DNA from: Phascolarctos cinereus
Lineage: Eukaryota > Chordata > Mammalia > Diprotodontia > Phascolarctidae
Assembly (NCBI RefSeq): GCF_002099425.1
Contig: NW_018344057.1
Span: 7,866,001-7,930,000, forward strand
DNA length: 64,000 nucleotides
Reading direction: 5' to 3'
Part shown: positions 1 to 11,351 of the stretch, piece by piece
Layout: the number at the start of each line of letters is the position of its first letter
How positions within the stretch are numbered: position 1 is the first letter of the stretch
Program-made: the position numbers and the translations under genes
The notes under the pieces: model-generated
Seen by the model: the letters and a program-made list of their open reading frames with translations, nothing else
Database searches by the model: none
Told to the model about the DNA's origin: nothing

Positions 1-1139
1 ACTCTCTTCCCCTCACCTCTGATCTCCCTTTTCCAATTTGTTACCCTTTTCCTTTGGGAATATTTTTTATTAATTCCTTTTTCTTTCCTGCTTTTATCTG
101 GTTATTTAATTCTTTCCTTTTTCTCTCCTCTCAATTAATCAAGAAGATTCTCCCTTCCTCTCTTCTCCTTCAACTAGTCATGTTCATTTGGTTTTGGGAT
201 TTTTTTATTTCATTTTTGTGCCCCTTTCCAGACAGGTTTTTTTCTCACCATTTCCATTATCCATCCTCTTTTTCTGTCTACTCTAGACTCTCATTCTCTG
301 ACTTTCGATCCCTATAGTTATCTAGTCCCTCTATATTCTCTGTATTTCTCATGGAATTAAAACTTCTGAGGTATCCATTCTGGGCTCTCCCTCTAGGCAG
401 CATCTGCCTCTGCTTTGTAGAGCTTGCCCTGTGTATTCTTTTCCATTGTGTCTGACTCTCAGAATAATGCCAAAGCCTTCAGAGGGCAGAGAGGATATTG
501 CCCCTTGTTAGAATGCTTCCCTCCCCATATTGCTGATTATATAGCCCACCACTGATCTATATCTTCTTCCTGATTACCTTCTTTCTCCATTTGCCTCAAC
601 ATCTCCTCCCTGCATCCATGTCACCCCACGCCTTTAGGTGCCATTTCCCTCCAAAGAGTTCCAACTCCTCCTCTTCTGAGGCAGGATGAGAGCACCTACT
701 CAGTACCTCAGCACCAAATCCTCCATACAACACTTAGCACAAGGTCTCCATCTTCCTTCACAGAACATACTCTTCACCCACAGGGGCATTATTCATCAGT
801 GGAACTCTGTCCCACCACCAAAGCAAAGCCTCCTTTCCCCCCACCCCATTTTCAATTCTTTACCCTTCCTCCTCACCCACTTCCCTGCAGACTCTTCTTT
901 TCCTGAGAGACCATAGGACTCACCTTCCTCAATTTCATCCAGGCACATTACACACTCTCCTCTATCCCTCTGCTCCCCTTCTTCTTGTCATGCATCCTTC
1001 CATTTTGTAATGTAGTCCTCCCCCCAAAAAATCAATTTGCCTGAAGGCAGGGAGTCATAAGGTTCTATTTATAATGCCCCAAGCCTGCCTCTCCACTTCC
1101 ACCTTTACCTCTTTCTTCATGTGTATATTTAGAAAAAAG
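1..1139. other. Pyrimidine-rich sequence, no feature identified
   Basis: The first ~330 bases are strongly T/C-rich and the rest is mixed unique-looking sequence. No repeat family, splice-flanked frame or RNA gene could be recognised. The open frames here are short and low in complexity. Confidence 0.5.
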
Positions 1140-1339
1140 TCTCTTACTTGTGTTTCTCTTGTCATTCTGTTGCTGTTGCTGTCCTTGGCTACCACATTCA
1201 TTCACACTCTTCCTGCACTTTTTGTTGCCTAGGATGTTTAGAAGGAAATAATCTCTTCAGGTCTAGTTTCTACTTTCTTAGAATGCTTGAAAAACCTCTT
1301 TATTATTGCACATCCATCTTTTTTCATTTATGGTTAAAG

Positions 1340-2230
1340 TCAGATTTATAGGGCAGGTTACCCTGGGCTGCATCCTGAGGTCCATTAATCTCTGGAATCC
1401 ATTACTCCATCTCCTCCTGTGTTTTCAGAGGGGTGCAGAATAGTCTTGTGTTCTTCAAATTTCCTTTCCTTTGTATTTGAAAGTCTTTCATCTGGCCACT
1501 TGCAGAACTTCTTGTCTACAAATCAAATTGTTAAATTCAGCAACTACCTGTCTTGGAATTTGCAGTCTCAAGATTTTTTTTTTTGGGGGGGGAGGTATGT
1601 TGGAAGTAATCTATGATGTTTTTAATTGGCGTTTCAATTTCTGTGTTTAGAAATACTTTTCTTTCATTTCTTGCATTATTTTTCTTGTTTTCTTAGATTC
1701 TTTCTTGAATTGTGGTATTCAGGTTTTTCAACTTGTGTTCTTCTGGGAGACCTACAATCCTTAGGCTGTCTAGATACATCTTGTCTTCAAGAAGAATATG
1801 TTTTATTTGGCTGGGGAGCATATTTTTTTCCTAATGTTTTGGTTTTTGCTTCTAGATTATTCTTCACCAATCAATTGTTCTCTCTTTGGTTTCTTTGGTG
1901 AGACTGGTTATCACAGATTCAAGTTTTTCTATTCTGACAATTTTTTTTTTGCTATGAAGAAATAAGTTCTACTCATTCTCATTTCTCTTTTAAACTGCTC
2001 ATACACAGTATTCTCAGATTCCATGAAGTACTCTGTTTCATCAAGTGTTGAATAACTTTTCTTTGTTTTGTGTACTTATTTGTAGATACCTACGCTTATT
2101 TACTAGATCTTGAGGTCATATTTTCTTCCGATGATAATGTTTTCCCTAATGAGCTATCTGCTTATGTCTTTTGACATAAGATAGGCCTTTGAGTTTTAGT
2201 CTTAAAATCTTTGGTAATTTCAATCTCTTC
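1340..2230 (-). pseudogene. L1 ORF1 remnant
   Basis: Decayed ORF1 of the L1 copy above. ORF1p is an RNA-binding, trimeric coiled-coil chaperone of the L1 ribonucleoprotein. Visible parts, in order on the minus strand, are a Lys/Glu-rich coiled-coil stretch (about 2230-1790), the RRM-start block around 1730-1770, and a C-terminal domain piece. No continuous frame spans it; stops and frameshifts break it into pieces of about 60-90 codons. Confidence 0.6.
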
Positions 2231-2445
2231 CCCCATCGCCTCTTTTTTTTCCTATTGCATACTTTCTGATTCCCTCCTCTTTGATAGTGGTTTCCCTGAG
2301 GGCTGAATCTCAAAGTGTCTCACCTCCTCCTATGCCAGGCAATTTGTAGTTCACCAACCTAGGTCTCTGCCCTTGAATGACTTTCAGGGTCACAGAACTG
2401 GCCCTAGTAGGATACTGGACTTCTTTCTTCAGGCTAATTGGAATG

Positions 2446-2446
<1 letters not shown>

Positions 2447-2502
<56 letters not shown>
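2447..2502. repeat. (CA)n microsatellite, 56 bp
   Basis: 28 perfect CA units, lying within the 5'UTR part of the L1 copy. It produces spurious Cys-Val and Thr-His open frames on the two strands. Confidence 0.98.
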
Positions 2503-2507
<5 letters not shown>

Positions 2508-3115
2508 TCCTGCTCTCTTCTGTCTGTTTTCTGACCTGGCAGGTCAGGGTACTGCCACAACAATGCCACTGAAGCCAGAGGCAATTTCCATCATTTGGAG
2601 TTTGAGTCTCCAAGGCTCTGGAAGGGGGAGGGTGTGGGATTGAGCACTGTTTCAAACCCAGACATGTGCTCTTTTCCCTCTGTTCCTCCACTCTCCTGTA
2701 GTGATTTTTTGCAGCAAAGAATGCTGCTGTGCTAACCACTGAGGGTGTAGCAAACTTCTGCAGCCTGGAAGCCTAGATTTTCCAGGTTCTAGAAAGAGGA
2801 AGAGGGAGACCAGGATCTGGGGCTATTTTTTTTGTAAGCTTGTGGGTCAAGATTCTTAGGTTGGCTAGTGAAGCCCTACTGTCAATAGTGTGGTAAGCCT
2901 TAGGGGAAAGAGGGCTGCATAAGCTCAGGGAAGGCAATCATTCATGGGGGTTTTTTCTAAACTTTCTTTTAGGTTCCAGATGTCCACGACCATGGAGGCA
3001 GCTGAAGTTGCTTTATCTTTGGTGCATAATTTCTGTTTTGGGGAGGTTTGAGAGGTTGAGGATTAGAGAAAATATCTGGTCCTCCATTTTGGTCATGTGA
3101 TCCAGAAGTCCCCAA

Positions 3116-3590
3116 AGTCCTACTTCCAAATAAAAATGGACTTTCCTTTACTAGCCCATCCCCAACACAATTCAATTTGACTCACCCAAAAAAACTTTTA
3201 CAGGCCTCACCTACATGTTAATGTCTTAGATGGCAACGTGTTTACAGAATCACTTTTCTAAAAAACACAAGAAACAGTGAGGAGCATCCTGAAAGAGATG
3301 GATTTAGTTTGTCCACATCTGAGTCGACCCTATAAAATTTCAATCTTCCCTCCTGCAATGCTGTTAATATTATAACCACATCCAACCCACATCTTTGGAC
3401 TCTCTAAGATATCTACAATTCACAAGGGCGAGAAGTAATGTAGGAATTGAGATGGAGGCTAATCTCAAGGGACCACGGCCCTTGCCGCTACTCTAATACA
3501 GATGGATGCAGGAAGAATTAATACAAAATGGAAAGAAACAGAGCTATCAGATAGCATTGGTGAGACTAAGAGGTCTTCATCAACCAAATC
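3116..3590. other. No feature identified
   Basis: Mixed-composition sequence between the L1 5' end and an L2 tail. Nothing recognisable. Confidence 0.4.
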
Positions 3591-3745
3591 ATCAAGAATT
3601 GTTTACAGAGCTCCTACTGAGTCAAAGGAACTATGCTGAGTATTGAAGAAGCGTGAGTAAGGCACAATCCCTGCCTACTAAGAACTCACCATGTTCTATA
3701 CTTTAACACACAGGTAAGGAAGGTGTGGCCAGACAAAGATAACAC
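3591..3745 (-). mobile_element. L2 LINE 3' end fragment
   Basis: The plus strand shows the antisense L2 3' pattern: a 'cctactga...ctatgctgagtattg' block, then 'aatccctgcctactaagaactca', as in the L2 consensus reverse complement (gcacctactatgtgcc ... agtccctgccctcaaggagc). Diverged and short. Confidence 0.55.
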
Positions 3746-4331
3746 ACATTTTTTTATTTTTTTAAGTTAACATATTTTGCTGCTTGAAGGTCAAGGATCC
3801 TTCTTAGCTAATAGGGAATAGTGTTAACGTTTTTGCTTCTACATTCAGATGTAAGTTTGTATGGTGGCTATGGAATTTGACCACAGGTCACACCAATGGA
3901 GAGATGAGACTAATGGGAGATTCAGATATTGATATGATTTGATGCTAAAGTGTGGCCAAAAATGTTTGTACCCAAAGCAAAAACCACAAGCCATACTTGA
4001 GACAAGGACTTGCATCCTCATTTAGGGTGCAGGATAAAGAATCCTACTGGAAGAGAAGGGGGGCGGAGAGGGGACAGAGAAAATAATGCAGGGACACTGA
4101 AGAAGAACCCACAGCTATGTAGTTACTCTGCAAAGTGATTCGTGAAGATCTCACTTCCTTCCTATTATTACTAAATATTCTTGTTGAGTAGGCACTAATA
4201 TTTATTGTTTCTGTCCTTCTGAATGACCATAAAATGTTGTCAACACCCTCTGAATTAACCTAAATGAACTGTCCTGGGGCAAAGTTCCTGTGGCCCTGCC
4301 CCAATTATGTTTTGATTAAGAGTTACAGATC

Positions 4332-4489
4332 TGTGGGGTAGCTAGGTGGCACAGGGGACAGAGCTCTGGCCTTGGAGTCAGGAGGACAGGTCAAATTCTG
4401 CCTCAGACACTTGACACTTATTATCTATATGATCCTGGGCAAGTCATTTAACCCCAGTTGCCTCACCAAAAATCGGGGGGAAAAAAGAC
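4332..4489 (+). mobile_element. Marsupial tRNA-headed CORE-SINE, with 9-bp target duplication
   Basis: Starts GGGGTAGCTAGGTGGCACAG, carries the CORE block (TGATCCTGGGCAAGTCATTT) and ends in a short A-run. A direct repeat TTACAGATC at 4323-4331 and 4490-4498 marks the insertion, which supports LINE-type retroposition and a fairly recent age. Confidence 0.9.
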
Positions 4490-4506
4490 TTACAGATCCA
4501 CATATC

Positions 4507-4850
4507 CACATACAGAAGGAAGTCAACAAGCAGGCAAGTTTTATTAAGACCCTACTCCATGATAGTCACTGTGCTAAGTGTTAGAAATGTAAAGAAAACA
4601 AAAACAAAATTTTTAATAGTTCTCACTCTTAAGGTACTCACAGTTTAGTGGAGAACACAATATACAAACAGCTATGTACAAATAAAATATATACAAGGGT
4701 CAAATGTAGGCAGTCTTAGAAGGAAGTCACTAGCATTAGGGGTATTAAGAAAGGCTTCTTGGAGAATGTGAGATTTTAGCCGAAAGAAGCTAGAGAAGCC
4801 AAGAGGTGGAAATGAGGATTATCTGAGGAGAAAAGTTTGATAAATGTACA
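4507..4850 (-). mobile_element. L2 LINE 3' region
   Basis: Antisense L2 pattern on the plus strand: 'taagaccctactcc', 'ctcttaaggtactcacagtttagtgg', then 'aagaaaggcttcttggagaatg'. This is the usual order of the L2 3' end read backwards. It is decayed. Confidence 0.65.
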
Positions 4851-6220
4851 TTGAATGTTTATATTCTAAACCTTCCAAATAAAGTCATTCATGCTGAAGG
4901 CAGATCTGTAGCTGATATTCCTGGTTCTTCTGTGTTTTAATTCAAACACACACCTTCATCACTAGCTGACCTTTCTCATCATAATGGTGATGGTGAGGGC
5001 ACGATGAGCACATAATAAGCATTCCTTTCATCTGAAAAATTTCCAACTGTCTCACCAGAGTTATGCATTTCATTAAAATGGAGAATAGCCCTCAAAGGCC
5101 AGAAAATATCACTGTCTACATCCTACAATGGGATAAATTATAGTGCAGAAAAATGAATGGACTCAAGACCATTTTCCTCTGTCTGTAAAATGGACACAGT
5201 TGCACTGATTAATTTGTGTAGTTATTTGTGAAAGATCTTCATTAGATGTTTCAGGAATGTTCAATTAATACCCATTCAAAGTGAATAGAATTTAACAGGA
5301 ATAGACTCTGTCTTCTGCCACACTATTCAATTGTATATGGCCTTTTACCCCCGTAACCTTGATACAGGATCTGTCGGTTTGCAGCTGGGGAGAGGTTTTC
5401 TTTTCATTTTTTTTTTTTGCCTTGTTCAATCCTTTCCACAGAAACAAATCACTGCCTCCTTATATCTCCCTGTGGCTAAAGTCATTGTCGATTTCCTTAC
5501 CTCTCCAAACAGATTGCTCAGAACCATTCATTTTGTAATTTCATCTGTGCAAGATCTAATCTTGATCCTCCCCTCTCTCCTTTCCTTAGCTTTTTAATAA
5601 CAAAGATGGCAAGAGAGACACATCTGAACAGAAATTGCTTCTGGTATGGAACATGCTACAATATTGATGGCCAGTATATTGCGGGGGCCAGGGTTTATTT
5701 CCCTTTGACTTGATACAAACCCAATCAGGATATGAGAACTCTGAAGATATTAGTCTTTATCTTGGAGTTTCACAGTTGTTAAGGAAGTGAGAACAATATT
5801 GATGTGTATGTGTGTTTCCTTGTAGTTCTTGAGGAAAAAAAAATCCCTGACATTCATCTCTTAAACAAGATGCATGGAACACCAAATGTAGTTTGACAGG
5901 AGAAATATTTACTGCGCCTGCAAATGGTATTGAATGTCAATCCATAAAATGTGAAAAGTGTTATCCAAAGGATAATCAATGCTGGTCTGAGACACCGGGC
6001 CCCAGTAGGTCAGTGTTATGTAGATTACTTTACCCAGTATCATGGATAAGAATTCCCTGATACTTGCTTTTTAACCAAATAGAGCATTTTATTCAAGCAT
6101 CCTAGATTCCTTATGCCCTCAAATCCTCTAAGGTGGATTGTTTTGAAGGTTTTTCCATTTTATAAACTGATTTCCAATCACAGGACCATCTATGTAGAGA
6201 GGGAAGGGACTTTCTAGTTA
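4851..6220. other. Repeat-poor unique sequence
   Basis: About 1.4 kb with no repeat I can assign. The longest frame (5331-5597, plus, 88 codons) starts in a T-rich tract and shows no domain. The piece at 5620-6200 is AT/GC balanced and could be conserved non-coding DNA, but this cannot be judged without comparison. Confidence 0.4.
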
Positions 6221-6223
6221 AGA

Positions 6224-6455
6224 AGTTCTTAACCTTTTTGTGTCATAGACCCCGTTGGAAGCCTAGTGAAGCTTGTGTACCTATTCTTGGAATGTTTTTA
6301 AATGCTGAAAATAAAATACATAGGATTTTAACAAAACTAAATTTATTCAAACAGAATTATCAAAATATTTTTTTAAAAACAGGTAAGTTCACAGATCCCT
6401 TAAAATCTATTCATGGTGTCCTTAGGGATCTGTGGATCCCATGTTAAGAACCCTT
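6224..6455. mobile_element. Short non-autonomous hAT-type element
   Basis: About 230 bp bounded by inverted ends GTTCTTAAC (left) and GTTAAGAAC (right). The interior has the 'tttttgtgtcatagacccc...agcctagtgaagc' block known from hAT MITE-like repeats of mammals. A second, partial copy of the same family lies at 14108-14200. It has no coding capacity. Confidence 0.65.
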
Positions 6456-6654
6456 GTTTTACTCCAACCTACTCTGTCTAGTCTTTCTAACCTGCTGTCG
6501 GTAGAAGTGTGATTATTTGTGTTTCAAGACTATTGAAATGCTCCTCAGAGAAGGAGACCTTAATAGATTCCTTTTTAAGTCCTGCTGTTTTTCCTTCCCA
6601 AAGTCAGATACATACGAATGTCACACTTATTGGAGAGTGAAGAGCTACAAAGAG

Positions 6655-7160
6655 TCTGACCATGTCACTTTCCCGTTCAACAAATGGTTCTCTTTAGCCC
6701 CTAGGATAAAATAAAAATTCCTCAGCATAGTTTCTAAAGTCCCTCACAATCTTATGTTGGCCTACTTGTCCATATATTCCCTATTATTCCCCTTCAAATC
6801 CTTCCTATTCCAGCCAAATTGGCCTGATTTTCATTTCTTTTCTTTTTTCATTTTCTTTTTCATTTCTTTTCATTTCATCTTTTCATTCCTCCTCTCCATA
6901 ACTCTTCACGACCTATTTACCCAATGCCTGAACACACTCCTCCCACACCTCCATCTCTAAGGATCCCCAGCTTCCTTCAATGTTCAGCTCATGATCCATC
7001 TCTGATGGAGTCTCAAGCTTCTGCTGCTATTCCCAGTTGTGAGTATTCTCTCCTTCTGCAAATTATCATACTTATATTTATGTTTGTTATGTTTACATGT
7101 TGTGATCTCCTAGTACAAACTAAGCTCCTCGAGAGCAGGGAATGTTTTCTAAACATAAGG
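6655..7160 (+). mobile_element. L2 LINE 3' end
   Basis: Sense L2 pattern: 'gtctgaccatgtcac...', 'ccctcacaatcttatgttggcctac', 'ccaaattggcctg', and finally 'actaagctcctcgagagcaggg'. This follows the order of the L2 3' consensus. A T-rich expansion sits at about 6830-6890. Confidence 0.75.
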
Positions 7161-7654
7161 CTCTTAGTTACTTAGTAAAGGCCTGATCCCATAGAAAAAA
7201 TTCTTTGGAGTCACAGACTTCGATTTGAATGTCATCTTGACTATTCGCTCTACCTGTGTCCTCAAGCCCTAAATACATAAAACTATTATTGATTAGATAG
7301 GAAAGCCCCCAGAGGGAGTCATTGAACAAAGTAACAGATGCTTTTTTTTTTCCAAAAGAAGACCTTGGATAACCTGGGTGTGCCACTTGAGGGGGGAAAA
7401 AAAGGAATAGCTATTAAAAAGCTTGACAGTGATTCGTTGGAGAAAAAAATATCTTTAGAGAGTTAGCCATTTCTGGTTAATAGCCTGCAAAAACTATTCT
7501 GCCTAATGGATACTAACCACAAAGGCCTTCAAGAAGCTGGAAGACAAAGTATTTGTCCCCTTCATCTAAGACTCTTGAGTCATTTCCTAACAACTATATG
7601 CCAGTATTATGCAGTGAGCTGTCCAAGGTACACACTGAGTCAGTATATGACATC

Positions 7655-7735
7655 CCTTTGGCTAGGTTGTAAGCTTCTTTAGGACAGAAAGAATATTTGT
7701 TATAAGATGTATCTCTGTACTTTAGAGACTCATGC
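7655..7735 (+). mobile_element. L2 LINE extreme 3' fragment
   Basis: Contains 'ggttgtaagcttctttaggacagaaagaatat', the L2 3' terminal block (consensus actgtaagctccttgagggcaggga). Confidence 0.55.
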
Positions 7736-7869
7736 ATGAGACAGTGACCCCTTAGCTCTCACAAGAATGAAGGAAAGGCCCTGCTAAGTTGGGGCATGGT
7801 TGTTTTATAGTTGTAGATACATTATCATCATCATCATTGTTATCATAATTATAATAACACAATTAATCA

Positions 7870-8092
7870 TAATAACTGATATTTATACAGCCTTTTAAAG
7901 TTTGAAAAATATTCAGTTCAGCTTTCCAACAATATATTTTATCTTCATTTTGTAGATAAGGAAATGTGGGTTCAGATAGAGTGAAGCATTTCCATGATTA
8001 TGAAGGTAGTAGGTGTCAGAGGAAAGATTCAAACTCAAATATTCCTGACTCTAAATCTAGTTCTCTACCCACTATACCATGCCACCTTTCAA
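7870..8092 (-). mobile_element. Old CORE-SINE (MIR-like), antisense
   Basis: Reads 'cttcattttgtagataaggaaatg ... aggtagtaggtgtcagaggaaagattcaaactcaaatattcctgac ... ctacccactataccatgccacc', the reverse complement of a MIR/CORE-SINE from tail to tRNA head. No target duplication is visible, in keeping with an old age. Confidence 0.75.
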
Positions 8093-8288
8093 TATCTAGC
8101 AAGTCCTATATCTAGGAGACCTGACTAGAGCTCACAGGAATACAAAAGAAAGAGTGGTGTAGGGGGAAAGCTCCTAAGATATAAAAGGGGTTAGGATTCT
8201 TTAGAAAAGACTGAACCCCAAGAAAGTAACTTCTTGATACTTCCTACCTCCAGCACCCCATGCTAGTAAAGCCAAGCTTAGCCTGATA

Positions 8289-8325
8289 ATGATGATGAGG
8301 AGGAGGAAGAGGAGGAGGAGGACGA
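8289..8325. repeat. GAT/GAG purine-rich simple repeat
   Basis: Short run of gatgatgag and gaggaggag units, imperfect. Confidence 0.85.
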
Positions 8326-8939
8326 TAGAAAACCTGTGTTGAATTAACTTATTTTTCCTTTTCCTTGTTTAGTTTAGTTTGGAAAATCCCAATGTTATTT
8401 CAGCTGAACTAATAAATAGAAAAGGGATTTCTCTAGATCTCAGCCCAGCTAGAGATGGCTGGAAATTGGCACAGCCCAATGATTAGATGTGCTGGTGGCA
8501 GTAGACTGAACCAGTTCTGGAGTCTGGGGAAAACTGGCAAAGTTTGGTCAATAAAAAGTAGATGCTGAGGAGGCAAAGTGTGTAGAGACAGCCAGGGAGC
8601 ATTCATCTCTTCTTGCTTAGGCTAATTCCTTACAGGTTCCTCAGCTGTTTCATTAGCATGAGCTTCTTTTCATTTCCATGAAGCTTTTGTATCACTAAGA
8701 GGGTATTTCCAATGGTCCCTGAGCCTGTATTATGGCAGCATGGATAGGGATGATGGTGAATTAACTAAGTAAGAAATATACAGGAGTCCCGAGAAACTGA
8801 GGAAGGACTGCCAGTAAATACTTTGGAAATCTCTATTATATGTGACTTCACAGTCAGAGGAAGCTCCTATGCTATGAGGTACCAATGCTATAAAGGCAAG
8901 GAGATCATGGATGACAGACTTAGGGCTGAGCACTGAAAG

Positions 8940-9118
8940 AGACTTCAGAGATCATTCTGTTCAATATCTCCATTCTCAAGGTGAGAAAATTGAGACTTAG
9001 AGAGGTTAAGTGACTTACCCAATGTTGCATAGCCAGTAAGTGTCAAGAGATTAAAACACAGGTTCTCTGACTACAAATATATCACTCTTCATACTATACC
9101 ATGCTGCCTCTCATGGAT
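8940..9118 (-). mobile_element. Old CORE-SINE (MIR-like), antisense
   Basis: Antisense CORE block 'gaggttaagtgacttacccaatgttgcatagccagtaagtg' and a degenerate tRNA-like end 'actataccatgctgcc'. Confidence 0.75.
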
Positions 9119-9204
9119 TTTCATGTATGGCTCATGAAAATCACTCTTATTATTTTATAATCACATTATGCTTCTCTTGTCTCTCACACAAATAGGTGCT
9201 CATT

Positions 9205-9735
9205 AAGTTGTTTGTCCTTTGTTTTCAAAGAGGATCAATGACATCATAGGGTGATGCCTTGACTTGCTCAGAATTAGCTTTAAGTGAAGCAGTGTTACAC
9301 AAAGTCATCAGCCTTCCGAAGTCATCAAAGTCCAGTGTCAAGACAACAGTCAAGAAGGCTGGTGATGGCAGGAGATGCAGTGGATGACCTTGGTATCTTT
9401 GATGTCTGACCAAGCTCTAAATGCCCCACAGTGTCTGCTTCAGCTGCCTTCATGACCGTTAGAACAAATTGTTCTCACCTGCCCATTCCACTGGAGGAAG
9501 TCTTTACATGCTTGGGGTAGACATCCCGCTAACTCAACAACAGCTTTGAGGCTTGCTGGTTATCTTCAAGCTAATTTAGCCTGTCTGCCAATATGGTTTT
9601 GCCAGAATATGACTGCTATGCATGCTACAGCATCTTAGAGCCATAAGTTGGGTTACAGGTAGACACCAAAGGTGGATGAGCAGCCCAGAAAAGGGCTTGG
9701 CAAGCCCTCACACTAGAGCTCCTAGTCCTCCCTGA
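9205..9735 (-). mobile_element. ~530-bp interspersed repeat, TTTGTCCTTTGTTTTCAAAG family, copy 1
   Basis: First of three near-full copies in the window (others at 11352-11890 and 22218-22752). All share the same order of blocks: a terminal TTTGTCCTTTGTTTTCAAAG, then a gatgacatca-like block, a 'gatgaccttggt' block, 'gaggaagtctt', 'ctaactca', and 'aaaggtggatgagcagccc' at the far end. Because the opposite copy ends in an AAC-type tail, the 3' end is taken to be the TTTGTCC side, which makes this copy minus-strand. I do not recall the family's name. A 62-codon frame at 9225-9413 (minus) is in the same frame as open frames in the other two copies. Confidence 0.7.
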
Positions 9736-9789
9736 ATGCCCTGAACACTTCCCTCAACAAGTCCTTCTTGAATAAAAGAATGAATGAGA

Positions 9790-9875
9790 ATAAGACTTCA
9801 CCTGTAAAATGAGGGAGATGGGTTAGCTGACCTCTAAAGTCCTTCCAGCTCTGGGATTTTATGGCTTCATGATTC
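9790..9875 (+). mobile_element. MIR-type SINE tail fragment
   Basis: Contains 'cctgtaaaatgagggagatggg' and 'gacctctaaagtccttccagctctggg', the tail pattern of a MIR-type SINE also seen at 60250-60442. Confidence 0.5.
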
Positions 9876-10487
9876 TTCTTCTGCAGAACTCTTGTCTGTA
9901 ATGGGTTCAAGTAACCCATTTTAAGAGGGGATGAAAGTGAGAATGTGAACCAGGTATCCCAATCCCCAGTTAAAATTATAATCCCATTTTCTCTCTGAAT
10001 TGAATTTTCTCTTCATGAGAAAAGATCCTGTGGGGGGGGTTTTATTCAGCTTCCCAGGAAATCTCTGACCAAGCATAGCTATGAAATACACTAAGTGACC
10101 TTGAGCCCAAAATTTTAAAAAAGCAATTCAAAGTATGTAGTGTTGCTGTTAGTACTGTCATTAGTATTCATACAAAACCTCCTAGTACATTTTCAATTTG
10201 AAGAGGTGGATGCTAATAACCTATAATCAATGTCATATTTGCCAGCAGCCAAAGAGGAAAAGAACCTTTAATTGAGTATGATTTGGTGTCAATCAAAAAT
10301 GTGACTTTAGTCAAGAAAAAATGAGATATTACAAAACTGGACAACCTACCATGTGGATTATTTTTGCACTCAGTGTGGAAAATACAAACAATGTGATGAA
10401 TACAGACATGAAGATTTTTAGAAGGGGGAGGGAACCTTAGAGAGCATCTACTCTAACCTTGTAATTTTGTAGTTGATATCTCTGTGT

Positions 10488-10640
10488 GAGAGGCAGTAGG
10501 ACATAAAGCTGGTCTCAGAATCAGGAAGATCTGGGTTCAAGCCCTGCCTCTGATACCTACTGACTCTGTAACCTTGAGCAAGACAGTTAAACATTCAGTG
10601 GCCCCAGGCAGCTGCCTAAGGCAGTAAATTTCAGAGCAGT
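10488..10640 (+). mobile_element. Old tRNA-headed CORE-SINE
   Basis: Has 'agaatcaggaagatctgggttcaagccctgcctctgatacctactgactctgtaaccttgagcaag', the head and CORE of the SINE family, well decayed. Confidence 0.7.
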
Positions 10641-10799
10641 TGCATATCTACCCTAATAAACATATTTTCCTCACTGGTAGTCCACTACACAAATGAAATC
10701 CCAGCCATTGTTGAAAAATAAAGAATTCCTATGAGTGCAGGATTATGTCTCACTATAGGAAAACTGCTTCATAACTCTGTTTAAAAAACTATGTTCTGA

Positions 10800-10942
10800 G
10801 GGGCAGCTAGATGGCACAGTGAATAGAGCTCTGGCCTTGGAGTCAGGAGACCTGAGTTCAAATCCAGCCTCAGACACTTCACACTTACTAGCTGTGTGAC
10901 TCTGGGCAAGTTATTTAACCCCAATTGCCTCACCATAAAAAA
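10800..10942 (+). mobile_element. Young marsupial tRNA-headed CORE-SINE, with target duplication
   Basis: Starts GGGCAGCTAGATGGCACAGT and ends CCTCACCAT plus an A-run. The direct repeat AAAAAACTATGTTCTGA (10783-10799 and 10943-10959) flanks it, so it is a clean retroposition event. Confidence 0.92.
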
Positions 10943-10976
10943 AAAAAACTATGTTCTGATTCAATGTGTTTTAATC

Positions 10977-11067
10977 AGGTGATGCTATCAATCAGTTCAA
11001 CACACTGCACCATGACCCCAACAGCATGATGTCACTGGTCCTCTTTGAGTACAAAAGACAAACCACA
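10977..11067 (+). mobile_element. 3' end fragment of the TTTGTCC-family repeat
   Basis: About 90 bp: 'catgatgtcactggtcctctttgagtacaaaagacaaaccaca', the sense 3' end of the 530-bp family. It lies in the same orientation as the copy at 11352-11890, 285 bp away. Confidence 0.65.
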
Positions 11068-11139
11068 GCTACTAATTTTTTAGGGGAATGGCACATGGAA
11101 CTCCTGGTGAGAAATTCTATAGATCTGCAACTTTTAGTT

Positions 11140-11275
11140 TTAAATAACTGTTTAGGGAAGTGAGAGACTAAATGACTTATCCAAGATCATGAGGCTAGTA
11201 GAAGTCAAGAAATGGGACTTGAACCCAGGTTTTCCAGCCTTCAAGCCCAGCTTTCTATCAACCATGCCAACTTGA
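11140..11275 (-). mobile_element. Old CORE-SINE, antisense
   Basis: Antisense pattern 'aatgacttatccaagatcatgaggctagtagaagtc ... acttgaacccaggttttcc'. Confidence 0.65.
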
Positions 11276-11351
11276 TTGGTGTATAATATGGTAACTGGTG
11301 ACTTCAAGGCCTTTAGCAGAAACGTTTTACATTTGACTGCATACTTATCAT

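Larger units (their letters stand above)
1140..3115 (-). mobile_element. L1 retrotransposon, 5' half (5'UTR and ORF1)
   Basis: Read on the minus strand, this starts near 3115 with a stretch that includes ATCACATGACCAAAATGGAG, which fits a marsupial L1 5' end (from memory). It runs through a ~0.9-kb GC-richer 5'UTR into a coiled-coil ORF1. At about 1730-1770 the minus strand reads SLRIVGLPEEHKLKN, matching the conserved 'NLRIIGVPE' block of L1 ORF1p. Downstream, about 1430-1530, a block resembles the ORF1 C-terminal domain. The ORF1 frame is interrupted by stops and shifts. ORF2 and the 3'UTR are absent. That is unusual, since L1 copies are normally cut at the 5' end, so a later deletion near 1140 is likely. 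The exact ends are approximate. Confidence 0.7.
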
